Assembly: GCF_026011795.1 (NCBI RefSeq)
Contig: NZ_BRVS01000001.1
Span: forward strand, 310,001-374,000
DNA length: 64,000 nucleotides
Direction of reading: 5' to 3'
DNA from: Arthrobacter mangrovi
GTDB lineage: Bacteria > Actinomycetota > Actinomycetes > Actinomycetales > Micrococcaceae
The translations under genes and the position numbers were made by a program. The notes under the pieces were generated by a model. It searched no databases. It worked only from the letters and a program-made list of their open reading frames with translations, and was not told the DNA's origin. Positions 1 to 7,842 of the stretch are shown here, one piece after another (positions within the stretch are counted from its first letter, which is position 1; the number at the start of each line of letters is the position of its first letter).

Positions 1-653
1 CCGTCCGCCACCACTGCGGCGAGCGCGGCGTTGAGGTCGGCGAGCAGGAACGGGTTGTCCTTGGCCACGCCTACTCCCCACCGGTTTCCGGTCGGGTGCG
101 TGAAGGCCACGTCGTAGGCCGGGTCTTCGCCCAGCGGGACGGTGACGACGTCGTCGTCCACCATCGCGTCCACCTCCCCGCTGCGCAGGGCGGCGAGCAT
201 GTCCCCGAAGACGTCCTCGCCGGTGAACGGCACCGGGACGGCGCCGGGGAAGGTCACCGCGAGCTTCATATTCGCGCTGCCCTCGATCGCCGCCACCCTG
301 TAGCCGGCCAGGTCCTGGGGCGAGCGCGCCGGATCGCCCCTGCGGACCAGCACGGTTTCGTCGAAGACCGCGTAGGGGTCGGTGAAGTTCACGATGGCCT
401 GGCGCTCGGGGATGATGCCCTGGCCGCACCAGACGGCGTCCACCCGGTGGTCGCGCACGGCCGGCAGCATGTCGTCCCAGGCCAGGAACGCCCACTCGAT
501 GCGCAAACCCAGCACTGAGGCCACCAGTTCGGCCGCGGCCGGCTCGTAGCCGCGGCGGTGCCCGGCGCCGTCGGCCAGGTTGAACAGCGGCGGCGCCTCC
601 GAGTCGATGCAGGCCAGCCGCAGGAGGCCGGGGGAAAGGGTCGCGGGGCTCAC
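1..653 (-). CDS. Family 3 solute-binding-like protein, no signal peptide (partial, 3' end outside window)
   Basis: The visible 217 codons match the periplasmic binding protein fold of polar amino-acid ABC transporters. Stretches such as RRGYEPAAAELV, RVAAIEGSANMKL and GEVDAMVDDDVV are typical of the two lobes. The GTG start overlaps the stop of the glutamine-synthetase-like gene by 4 bases (GTGA), so translation is probably coupled. The binding domain begins within about 12 residues of the start, and no signal peptide or lipobox is present, which is unusual for this family. It may act as a cytoplasmic ligand-binding protein, or the signal may have been lost. The C-terminus lies beyond base 1. 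Family assignment is good; the ligand is unknown, though the operon points to an amine or amino acid. Confidence 0.75.
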   Translation of the reverse strand, partial: MSPATLSPGLLRLACIDSEAPPLFNLADGAGHRRGYEPAAAELVASVLGLRIEWAFLAWDDMLPAVRDHRVDAVWCGQGIIPERQAIVNFTDPYAVFDETVLVRRGDPARSPQDLAGYRVAAIEGSANMKLAVTFPGAVPVPFTGEDVFGDMLAALRSGEVDAMVDDDVVTVPLGEDPAYDVAFTHPTGNRWGVGVAKDNPFLLADLNAALAAVVAD

Positions 654-2083
654 GGGATGGTCTCCCAGTACATCTCGCGGTCCCACTCGGTGATGGCGCC
701 GCAGTACCGCGCCCACTCCTCCTGCTTCAGCTGGGTGTAGATGGAGACCAGGTCCGCCGGCAGCGCCGAGGTGAGGTAGGTGTCCGACACGAACGCGTCG
801 ATGGCGTCCCCCAGGGTGAGCGGCAGCTGGCCGCCGATCGCCGGCACGTCCGCGCCGCCGTCGTCGGGCCGTCCCGGATCCAGCTGCCGGTTCAGGCCGT
901 CCTCCATCGCCGCGATCAGCAGCGTGTGGGACAGGTAGGGGTTCACGGCGGCGTCCGGCACGCGGTACTCCATCCGGCCGTTGGAGGAGATCCGGACCAG
1001 GCATCCGCGGCTGTCCAGGCCCCAGTTGGCCGTGCTCGGGGCGAACTGGCCGGCGTCCCAGAACCGCTTGTAGGAATTGACCGTCGAGGCCATGACCGCC
1101 ATGGAACCGGGGGCGTGCGCGAGCAGGCCGCCGATGGCATGCTGGGCCGTCTGCGAGACATGCAGCTCCACCCGCCCGGCGTCCTCGGTGACGTTGGTGT
1201 CCCCGTCCCACAGGCTCAGGTTGTGGTGGCAGCCGTTGCCCATCTGGCCGTTGTAGGGCTTGGGCATGAAGCTGGCCGTGACGCCGAACTCGCGGGCCAC
1301 CTGCTTGCAGATCTGCCGGTAGGTGACCAGCCGGTCCGCGGTGTTCTCCACGCGGTCGTACATCCAGTTCAGCTCGAGCTGGCCGTCGTCCTCGTAGTCG
1401 CCCTCGATCATGTCCAGCCCCATCGCCTTCGCGTAGGTGACCAGCTGCTTGTAGATCGGGCGCATCCGCTCCAGGTTCTCCACCTGGTAGGCCGGGCTGG
1501 TGCCCGGCTTCTTCACGACCTCGAGGCCCGGCCCCTCCCAGGTCATCTCCGGTTCGGTACCGGAGCGGACCTCGAACCCGGTGCGGGCGGTGAAGGCCTC
1601 GTGGCTGCGGATCAGCAGCGAGCGGGTGTCGATCGGCAGCAGGCGGCCGCCGACCTCCGGCAGGTGCGGGGGCTCGTAGGCGGTGCAGAAAATCCGTGCC
1701 ACCGAGGTGTCCCAAGGCAGCACCACGAAGGTGTCGGGCTCCGGCAGCGCCCAGAACTCGCCGGCCTCGATGCCGCCGCCGATCAGGTTTCCGTAGCGGT
1801 CGTTCTGCAAGTCGGACAGGGCGGTGCGGTGGAAGCAGATGCCCTTTTCCAGGTTGCGCTTGAAGTGGTTCGCCGGGACCATCTTGGCCACCATGCGCGA
1901 GCCGATGGTCGGCAGCGCGTAGTAGACGTACTCCACGCCGGCTTCCTGGATCTTGCGTCCCAGGTCGCGGACGACGTCGGGGCGCAGGTTCCGCTCGCGG
2001 TGGCGGGCGAACGCTTCTCGGTCGTTAAGTCCGGCCAGCAGGTCGGTTCCGGCCACATCGGGCCGTACGGGGGTGAGGGTCAT
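650..2083 (-). CDS. Glutamine-synthetase-like ligase (type III / gamma-glutamyl-amine synthetase type)
   Basis: This 477-residue protein belongs to the glutamine synthetase superfamily. The catalytic-domain signatures are visible: an acidic metal-site strand (EGDYEDDGQLELNW), the GNGCHHNLSLW loop, and a C-terminal RMEYRVPDAAVNPYL segment that corresponds to the substrate and ATP binding region. It is the fifth gene of an operon with a P450, a ferredoxin and a ferredoxin reductase. A GS-like gene occupies the same place downstream of the P450 systems for morpholine, piperidine and pyrrolidine use in mycobacteria. It may ligate glutamate to an amine or to ammonia released from one; that role is inferred. 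It is unlikely to be the main GlnA, because it is longer and embedded in a catabolic operon. Confidence 0.85.
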   Translation of the reverse strand: MTLTPVRPDVAGTDLLAGLNDREAFARHRERNLRPDVVRDLGRKIQEAGVEYVYYALPTIGSRMVAKMVPANHFKRNLEKGICFHRTALSDLQNDRYGNLIGGGIEAGEFWALPEPDTFVVLPWDTSVARIFCTAYEPPHLPEVGGRLLPIDTRSLLIRSHEAFTARTGFEVRSGTEPEMTWEGPGLEVVKKPGTSPAYQVENLERMRPIYKQLVTYAKAMGLDMIEGDYEDDGQLELNWMYDRVENTADRLVTYRQICKQVAREFGVTASFMPKPYNGQMGNGCHHNLSLWDGDTNVTEDAGRVELHVSQTAQHAIGGLLAHAPGSMAVMASTVNSYKRFWDAGQFAPSTANWGLDSRGCLVRISSNGRMEYRVPDAAVNPYLSHTLLIAAMEDGLNRQLDPGRPDDGGADVPAIGGQLPLTLGDAIDAFVSDTYLTSALPADLVSIYTQLKQEEWARYCGAITEWDREMYWETIP

Positions 2084-2117
2084 GGCAGTCTTCTTTCAGT
2101 CGTTCGTAGCCGGCGGT

Positions 2118-3383
2118 TTAGACGGCGGCCAGGCGTGCGGCCACGCCGGCATCGGTCACGAGCTTGCGGTAGTGCAGTTGCTTGTCGGCGGGCAGGGCAC
2201 AGGTCACGGCTCCGATGAGCCGGCCGTCGCGGTAGTAGCCCAGCGCGGCACCGGCGGCGGGGCGGTCCGGGTCGCCTTCGAGGACCTCGATCCGCTCGGC
2301 GAGCGCCGGGCTGCCGACGCCCTGGATCCGGATCTTGAAGATGTCGGTCCAGAAGGAGGGCAGCGGCGCCGCGGGTTCCGGCACCGCTTCGCCGTTGAGC
2401 CCCGCGACCAGGGCGGGCGCGGCGATCTTTGCCGTGTCAGCCGGGGTGGCCCAGTGCTCGACGCGGCGGGCTCCGGTGCCCGTGCGCTGGTCGGGATAGC
2501 GGGCGACGTCGCCGACCGCGACCACGGACGGCAGCGCCCCGCGGGCGCCGATAACGCGCATCGACTCGTCGCAGAGCACGCCGTCCGCTAGGTCCAGCCC
2601 GTTGCCGGCCAGCCACTCCGTATTCGGCTTCGAACCCACGGCTTCGATCACGACGTCGGCGGGGACCTCGGTGCCGTCCGACAGCCGGACGCCGGCGCAC
2701 CTGAGGTGCGATCCGGCGTCGTACCCGTCCCCTGTCTCCGACAGGAATTCCACCACGCGGCGGCCGGAAACACAGTGGACGCCCTTCTCTGCCAGGAAGC
2801 GGCGGACGCCGTCGCTCAGCCGCCGGCCGAGGGGGCGCTCCATCGGTCCGCTGCCGCCCTCGACGAGCGTGACCTGGCAGCCCAGGGACGTCGCGGTCGC
2901 GGCGGCCTCGCAGCCGATGAAGCCGGCGCCGACCACCACCACCCGGGTGCCCGGACACAGTTCGCGGTGCAGCCCCAGCGTGTCATCGATCGTGCGGATG
3001 ACGTGGCGGCCGTGGCGCGGTCCCGGCACCTCGACCCTTGCGGGGCGCAGGCCGGTGGCGATGACCAGGCCGTCGTAGGCCAGTTCCTCGCCGGTGGCCA
3101 GCGTCAGCGTGCGGGCGGACAGGTCCGCCCGGGTGACCGGCGCGCCGAGCCGCCAGTCGATGCCGGTGGCGGTCCTGCGCTGGCGCAGCGTGACCGCGGC
3201 GAGCGCCTCGGCGGCCGAGCCCGGCGCGGCCAGCAGCTCCTTGGACAGCGGCGGCCGGTTGTAGGGCGGGTGGGACTCCTGGCCGAGGACGACGATGTCC
3301 TCCTCCCAGCCAGCCGAACGCAGCTGTTCGGCGGCCCGCAGCCCTCCCATCGAGGCCCCTGCGACGGCTATTCTGCGGGTCAT
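2118..3383 (-). CDS. FAD-dependent ferredoxin reductase of the P450 system
   Basis: This 421-residue protein passes electrons from NAD(P)H through FAD to the adjacent ferredoxin. Visible motifs are an N-terminal FAD dinucleotide fold (GASMGGLRAAEQL), the second nucleotide-binding glycine motif (VVVGAGFIGCEAA, about residues 145-160) and the late FAD motif (VVAVGDVARY). The chosen ATG lies 2 bases past the ferredoxin stop; an extension to 3530 would overlap the ferredoxin gene in another frame and carries an arginine-rich, unlikely sequence. It resembles putidaredoxin- and rhodocoxin-type reductases. Its position directly after ferredoxin and P450 supports a three-component monooxygenase. Confidence 0.9.
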   Translation of the reverse strand: MTRRIAVAGASMGGLRAAEQLRSAGWEEDIVVLGQESHPPYNRPPLSKELLAAPGSAAEALAAVTLRQRRTATGIDWRLGAPVTRADLSARTLTLATGEELAYDGLVIATGLRPARVEVPGPRHGRHVIRTIDDTLGLHRELCPGTRVVVVGAGFIGCEAAATATSLGCQVTLVEGGSGPMERPLGRRLSDGVRRFLAEKGVHCVSGRRVVEFLSETGDGYDAGSHLRCAGVRLSDGTEVPADVVIEAVGSKPNTEWLAGNGLDLADGVLCDESMRVIGARGALPSVVAVGDVARYPDQRTGTGARRVEHWATPADTAKIAAPALVAGLNGEAVPEPAAPLPSFWTDIFKIRIQGVGSPALAERIEVLEGDPDRPAAGAALGYYRDGRLIGAVTCALPADKQLHYRKLVTDAGVAARLAAV

Positions 3384-3385
3384 CG

Positions 3386-3577
3386 CTAGTCCTTCAGGAA
3401 GATCGCCTGGACGGGGCAGACGTCGATGGCTTCTTCCACCTCGTCCAGCAGGGCGTCGTCGAAGGTGGGTTCGTATTCGAGCACGCCGTCGGTGTTCATC
3501 CGGAACACTTCGGGGGCGGCGATGGCGCACTGGCCGTGGTTGTCGCAGAGGCTGCGGTCGACGTCGATGGTCCTCAT
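3386..3577 (-). CDS. 3Fe-4S ferredoxin partner of P450
   Basis: A 63-residue acidic ferredoxin. The cluster ligands are Cys11 and Cys17 (CDNHGQC) and the Cys of the later CP motif. A His takes the place of the usual central Cys, which is the signature of 3Fe-4S ferredoxins that serve actinobacterial P450s. It lies 43 bases after the P450 and 2 bases before the reductase, so the three genes are almost certainly cotranscribed. It carries single electrons from the reductase to the haem protein in the cytoplasm. Confidence 0.93.
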   Translation of the reverse strand: MRTIDVDRSLCDNHGQCAIAAPEVFRMNTDGVLEYEPTFDDALLDEVEEAIDVCPVQAIFLKD

Positions 3578-3620
3578 GGGAAAGTCCTTCCGTAGGTGGT
3601 GCTGTGGTGCTGTTGGTGGG

Positions 3621-4820
3621 CTAGGAGCGCTTGGTGAAGCCGATGGGCAGGCGGATCGGGCCGGTGTTGCCGGAATCCGGCAGCCACTCGTCGCCGCCGA
3701 CCAGGTGCGGGTTGGCCAGGCGGCTAGCCAGCAGCGGCAGCGCCTCGCTCATGTCCGCCCGGGCAACGAAGTGGCCGAGGCAGTGGTGGACGCCGCCGCC
3801 GAATCCGTAGTGCGGCGCATGCTCGCCGAGCAGGTCCATCTCCGGGTTCGGGAAGGCGCGCGGATCCGTGCCGGAGGACTGGGTGAACAGGTGCACGGTG
3901 GTGCCCTTTGCGATGGCCAGTCCCTGGTACTCGAAGTCCTCGACGGCCTCGCGGGTCACCCAGGTGACGGTCGGGTTGGTGCGCATGACTTCCTCCACGG
4001 CCTTGCCGCCAAGGTCGGGCCGCTCCGCCAGCAGTTCCCACTGCTGCGGGTTGCGGATGAAGGACTGCATGGCCAGGCCCAGCTGGTTGCGCGTGGTGTC
4101 CATGCCGCCGAAGATCAACAGCACCAGTGCGTTGCGCAGTTCCTCGTCGCTGAGCCGGTCGCCGTCCCGGCTGGCCAGCACCAGGCGGGAGACGAAGTCC
4201 TCGCCCGGGTTGGCCTGCCGGTCCCGGATCAGCTCCTCCGCATAGTCATAGAGTTCGGCGACGGCCGCCTCGACCTTGTCCAGGTCCTGCTTGAAGGTCA
4301 CGCCCAGGGCCAGGCCCACGGTGGAGGCGAGCCGCGCGATCTTGGGCCACTCGCTCTCCGGGATGCCGAGCAGGATGGTCAGCACCCGGGTGGCGTAGGG
4401 CTCGGCGAAGTCGCGGATGAACTCGCACTCGCCCTTGTCGATGAATGCGTCCACCAGCTCGTTGGCCAGTGCCTGGAACCGGGGCACCAGCTCCTTGATC
4501 AGGCGCGGGGAGAAGGCCGGGTTCAGCAGCCGGCGGATCCGGTGGTGGTCCTCGCCCTCCAGCACCAGCAGGTTCTTGGTCCACCAGTCGAAGAACAGTC
4601 CGCCGTGGACGCCGTTGTGCGCCGGCCACTTGGCGCTGCCCTGGGAGAGCTTGGGGCTCTTGAGCAGCTTGCTCACCTCGTCGTAGCGCAGCACGGCCAG
4701 CCCGAAGTTGGTCCGGGCGTACCAGCTCTGCTCGCGGGCGGTGCGCAGCTCTTCGGACTGCATCGCGAACGACGGGTCCGAGATGTTCAGGTAGGGAACC
4801 TCAACGGTGGACGTGCTCAT
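3621..4820 (-). CDS. Cytochrome P450, probable secondary-amine monooxygenase (CYP151-like context)
   Basis: This 399-residue soluble class I P450 has the I-helix oxygen-activation motif GGMDTT (about 238-243), the K-helix ExxR (Glu277 to Arg280) and the haem loop FGGGVHHCLG with proximal Cys347. The order permease, P450, ferredoxin, reductase, GS-like ligase resembles the mor and pip gene clusters of Mycobacterium, whose CYP151 enzymes hydroxylate morpholine, piperidine and pyrrolidine next to nitrogen. A cyclic or secondary amine is therefore the best guess at substrate. That inference comes from context and would need a family-level comparison. The neighbouring 5-aminovalerate/glutarate genes favour piperidine. 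Confidence 0.88.
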   Translation of the reverse strand: MSTSTVEVPYLNISDPSFAMQSEELRTAREQSWYARTNFGLAVLRYDEVSKLLKSPKLSQGSAKWPAHNGVHGGLFFDWWTKNLLVLEGEDHHRIRRLLNPAFSPRLIKELVPRFQALANELVDAFIDKGECEFIRDFAEPYATRVLTILLGIPESEWPKIARLASTVGLALGVTFKQDLDKVEAAVAELYDYAEELIRDRQANPGEDFVSRLVLASRDGDRLSDEELRNALVLLIFGGMDTTRNQLGLAMQSFIRNPQQWELLAERPDLGGKAVEEVMRTNPTVTWVTREAVEDFEYQGLAIAKGTTVHLFTQSSGTDPRAFPNPEMDLLGEHAPHYGFGGGVHHCLGHFVARADMSEALPLLASRLANPHLVGGDEWLPDSGNTGPIRLPIGFTKRS

Positions 4821-4889
4821 GGTGGAACCTGTTCTTTCGTCTGTGTGACTGGTCTGATGCTGAAGGGGTGCTGGAGGGCTGAGGGATGC

Positions 4890-6404
4890 TCAGTCGCTGA
4901 AGGAGTGCCGGGGTCCGGACGGGATGGCGTCTCCGGCGGGTGCATCGCCCTTCAGGTAGGGCTTCTTCCAGGCCATGTAGACCAGGCCCAGGACAACGAC
5001 GCCGACGGCGGAGATCAGCACGATGTAGTTCGAGAACCAGCCAGCCTCCGGGGTCCGCGGCCAGGCCATGTTGACCATGCCGAGGACGCCCCAGGCGAGC
5101 GCGGCGACGTTGACCGGGATGCCCCAGGCGCCGAGCTGGAAGGCACCGCGCGGCCGCCAGCCCTTGAGCCGGGCCCGCAGGGAAGCCAGGACCACCATCT
5201 GGAAGCCCATGTACATGCCCATCGCGGCGAAGGAGATGATGGTGACCAGCGCGTCCTCGGACACCTTGGAGCCGATCACGATCAGCGCCGGGACGAGGCC
5301 GGCCAGCAGCAGGGCATACGGCGGCACGTGGCGGGACTCGCTGAACTTGCTGAGGAGTTTGCTCGCCGGGAGGATGCCGTCGCGGGCCATCGAGTAGGCC
5401 AGCCGCGAGGACGCCGCCTGCAGGCTCAGTACGCAGGAAACGAAGGAGATCAGGACGACGGCGAGGACCACCTTCATGCCGACCGGGCCGAAGGCCGCCA
5501 GGAGCACGTTGCCGACCGGATCGGCGTCGGTCCCGCTGATCACCGCGCCGAAGTCCGGCACCGCCAGGATCAGGGACAGGCAGACGAACATGGCGGCGAA
5601 ACCGCCGATGTAGATGGTCATGCGCATGGCCTTCGGGATGGTGCGCCCCGGGCTCGGAACTTCCTCGGCCACATCGCCGCACGCCTCGAACCCGTAGTAC
5701 TGGTAGATGCCGATCAGGCCGGCCGCCGCGAAGGCGATGAAGTAATTGCTGCCCTCGCCGGCGCCGAAGCTCTGGAAGAGGACGCTCAGGTCATGGTGCC
5801 GGGCGGTCACGATCAGCCAGAAGCCGACCACCAGCGCGCCGCCGAGCTCGGCGAGCAGCCCGAGCATGGCGACCTTGTTCAGCACCTTCGTGCCGCCGAG
5901 GTTCAGGATCGTAGCAAGCAGGATGACTCCCAGCGCCGCCAGGATGACCGAGTTGACGCTGCTTTCCATGCCGAGGAGCGAGCTGAGGAACGGGCCGGCG
6001 CCGTAGGCGACGCTGGCGATGGTGGCCAGCAGCGCGCAGAGGTAGACCCAGCCGTTCATCCAGCCCCACTTGCGGCCCCACAGGCGCCGGGACCAGGGGT
6101 ACACGCCGCCGGCAACCGGGTAGTTGGAGACCACTTCGCCGAATACGGTTGCCACGAGCAGCTGGCCGCCGCCGACGATAATGAGCGACCAGAACATGGG
6201 CGGTCCGGCGATCCCCAGGGACGCGGCGAACAGCGAGTAGATGCCCACCACCGGAGACAGGTAGGTGAAGCCGAGGGAGACGTTCCCCCAGAAAGTCATT
6301 TCGCGCTTGAATTGCTGATCGTACGAGTAACCTAGGCTGGCCAGATGCTCGGCATCCTCATCGATGCCGGCCTCCCCAGCGGGCCGCGTCATTTCGGCTG
6401 ACAT
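4890..6404 (-). CDS. APC-family amino acid/amine permease
   Basis: This 504-residue integral membrane protein has about 12 hydrophobic segments and belongs to the amino acid-polyamine-organocation superfamily. The TM1 region reads YLSPVVGIYSLFAASLGIAG and is followed by a conserved SNYPVAGGVYPWSRRLWG stretch seen in GABA/choline-type APC permeases. It heads the minus-strand operon, with a good ribosome site (GAAGGAG) 5 bases upstream of the ATG. It probably imports the amine oxidised by the P450. The substrate cannot be read from the sequence. Confidence 0.87.
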   Translation of the reverse strand: MSAEMTRPAGEAGIDEDAEHLASLGYSYDQQFKREMTFWGNVSLGFTYLSPVVGIYSLFAASLGIAGPPMFWSLIIVGGGQLLVATVFGEVVSNYPVAGGVYPWSRRLWGRKWGWMNGWVYLCALLATIASVAYGAGPFLSSLLGMESSVNSVILAALGVILLATILNLGGTKVLNKVAMLGLLAELGGALVVGFWLIVTARHHDLSVLFQSFGAGEGSNYFIAFAAAGLIGIYQYYGFEACGDVAEEVPSPGRTIPKAMRMTIYIGGFAAMFVCLSLILAVPDFGAVISGTDADPVGNVLLAAFGPVGMKVVLAVVLISFVSCVLSLQAASSRLAYSMARDGILPASKLLSKFSESRHVPPYALLLAGLVPALIVIGSKVSEDALVTIISFAAMGMYMGFQMVVLASLRARLKGWRPRGAFQLGAWGIPVNVAALAWGVLGMVNMAWPRTPEAGWFSNYIVLISAVGVVVLGLVYMAWKKPYLKGDAPAGDAIPSGPRHSFSD

Positions 6405-6425
6405 TGCGCTCCTTCAGGACTGATA

Positions 6426-6431
6426 GTTATA
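6426..6431 (-). promoter_or_regulatory. Candidate -10 box of the P450 operon
   Basis: On the minus strand TATAAC lies 22 bases upstream of the permease ATG, leaving a short leader that carries GAAGGAG. No good -35 hexamer is visible at the normal spacing, which fits an activator-dependent promoter. Confidence 0.45.
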
Positions 6432-6484
6432 AGCGGTCGAGCGTGGCCTCCGAGGAGCCCCATTCCCCGTTGTGACGAAGGCCA

Positions 6485-6500
6485 CGTGATCGCCATCACG
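6485..6500. promoter_or_regulatory. Inverted repeat resembling a CRP/GlxR-type operator
   Basis: The 16-base sequence CGTGATCGCCATCACG is a 6-4-6 inverted repeat and fits the GTGA-N6-TCAC core of CRP/FNR-family sites. Its centre is about 74 bases upstream of the predicted start of transcription of the P450 operon, where such activators often sit. The regulator is not identified in this window. Confidence 0.45.
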
Positions 6501-6692
6501 GAAAAACCCTACAAATGAATGATTTAGAACGCAAGGGTCATCCAGTAGGTTTCTTGGCGGCGCCACGCCTTGGAAGGCCGATGCCGCACTGCTGCTACGG
6601 TATTGCGCCCCGAAATACGCGGAATATGACGGGGCTCACTAAAGGTGTAAACGCTGGGAAAAGCTTTATTATCGACAGATTTCCTCGCCCTG
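6501..6692. other. Intergenic region, relatively AT-rich
   Basis: This stretch lies between the operator region of the P450 operon and the 3' end of the uncharacterised gene at 6693. It is clearly lower in GC than its surroundings. I see no convincing gene, RNA or repeat. An AAGCTTT palindrome near 6661 may help end transcription of the minus-strand gene. Confidence 0.4.
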
Positions 6693-7646
6693 CTACAGCA
6701 ACGGCCATACCCGGCGCCGCAGGTCGTACAGCTCCCACGCCCGGGGAATCAGGTCGCAGGCGGCATCCGAAGCCCGGCGCAGCTGGGCCATGCCGCCGGC
6801 GGCTTCGCGCGCCGCGCCGGAACCGGCGAATCCACCGCCCGGACTGCCGTCCCCTGCACCAGCACGGCCGACCCCGCCGCCGTGGCCGCTAAAGGGCCCC
6901 GGATAGCTGCCGGGGTTTCCGGCGGCCCATTCCAGTCCGTGCGAGTAGCCGCTGCAGAACTGCCAGATGTAGATCAACTCGGCCGGGACGCCGCCGTCCG
7001 CCCTCAGATCCTTGAGGATCGCGGTCTGCGTCCTGTTCTTGGTCGCGTAGCCCCAGTGGCCGCCGGCCTTCCTGGTGAAGATCGGCGACAGGCCGGCAGC
7101 CCGGGCCGCCTCGTTGACCTCATGGCGGAGTCCCTCGAAGCTGTCCCGCGCATCCGGATGCAGCTCCGGGTGCAGCTCCTCGAGGTAGGCATCCCAAAAC
7201 GAGGCGGCATTGAAGACATCCCTGGCGACCAGCACCAGGCTGCGCCGGATTCGCTCGCGGCCTTCCTCCGGCTGCAGCGCCCAGAGCACCGTCGTGCCGC
7301 ATTCGATCACGGTCCGGACCAGCGAATACGGCGCGTGCGAGTTCAGCCGGTAGAACACCCCGCCGGACGGCTCCTCCACGAACAGCAGCCGGCGCAGGGC
7401 CTGCAGGTTGTCCATCGCCGCCGCGAGCGACTGTTTGAGCAGGCCGCTCACGCTCCGCGACGCGGCAAAATGCCGGTCCATCGCAGCCAGCGGCGAGCCC
7501 GGCTCGATCTCCTCGCCCGCAGCATCGCGCGCACTGTAGGGAGCCAGCGCATCGAGCCGCGCCAGGATCGCCGCAGCCGCCTGGCCGTCCGGTTCCGGGC
7601 CGCCGACCAGGCCGGCGCAGCCCTCGGGCACCCGCCCGTCTCCCAT
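6693..7646 (-). CDS. Uncharacterised protein, mostly helical
   Basis: A 317-residue protein that I do not recognise with confidence. The central part (about 60-225) is alanine- and leucine-rich and looks helical, with LVRTVIECGTTVLWAL as its most conserved-looking stretch. A glycine-rich linker (about 245-275) is followed by a short helical tail. No signal peptide or membrane segment is seen. A TACGAT box 6 bases upstream of the chosen ATG supports a leaderless start; longer extensions run into the divergent CoA-transferase gene. It lies between the P450 operon and the glutarate genes, but nothing in the sequence ties it to either. Confidence 0.65.
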   Translation of the reverse strand: MGDGRVPEGCAGLVGGPEPDGQAAAAILARLDALAPYSARDAAGEEIEPGSPLAAMDRHFAASRSVSGLLKQSLAAAMDNLQALRRLLFVEEPSGGVFYRLNSHAPYSLVRTVIECGTTVLWALQPEEGRERIRRSLVLVARDVFNAASFWDAYLEELHPELHPDARDSFEGLRHEVNEAARAAGLSPIFTRKAGGHWGYATKNRTQTAILKDLRADGGVPAELIYIWQFCSGYSHGLEWAAGNPGSYPGPFSGHGGGVGRAGAGDGSPGGGFAGSGAAREAAGGMAQLRRASDAACDLIPRAWELYDLRRRVWPLL

Positions 7647-7652
7647 GCGGAC

Positions 7653-7658
7653 ATCGTA
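7653..7658 (-). promoter_or_regulatory. -10 box, probable leaderless start for the gene at 6693-7646
   Basis: TACGAT on the minus strand is followed by 6 bases and then the ATG at 7646, the spacing expected when transcription begins at the start codon. No Shine-Dalgarno sequence lies in between. Confidence 0.45.
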
Positions 7659-7842
7659 GTCCCGCCCGCTCCCTCGCGCTTCCGCCCGGACCGCAGCCTC
7701 CCCCTCGTCGGCTGCCGGTCCTTGTGCATTCCATCCCGCTCCGGGCCGAGTCGTCCAATGCGGGGAGCCGAATGGCCTTCCTAGACTGGTCGCCAGTTCC
7801 GGGCCGACAACGGTCCGGCATCTCTCCAGCGAAAGGGCACCG

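Noticed and set aside
4848..4860. Third FadR-like operator (ACTGGTCTGATGC) between permease and P450 genes
   Set aside because: Only one half-site matches; the second arm is absent and the site is inside an operon.
3426..6335. A 969-codon open frame on the plus strand
   Set aside because: It runs antisense through the ferredoxin, P450 and permease genes, has a His/Glu/Arg/Gly-rich composition and no motifs. It is a GC-bias artefact of the third codon position.
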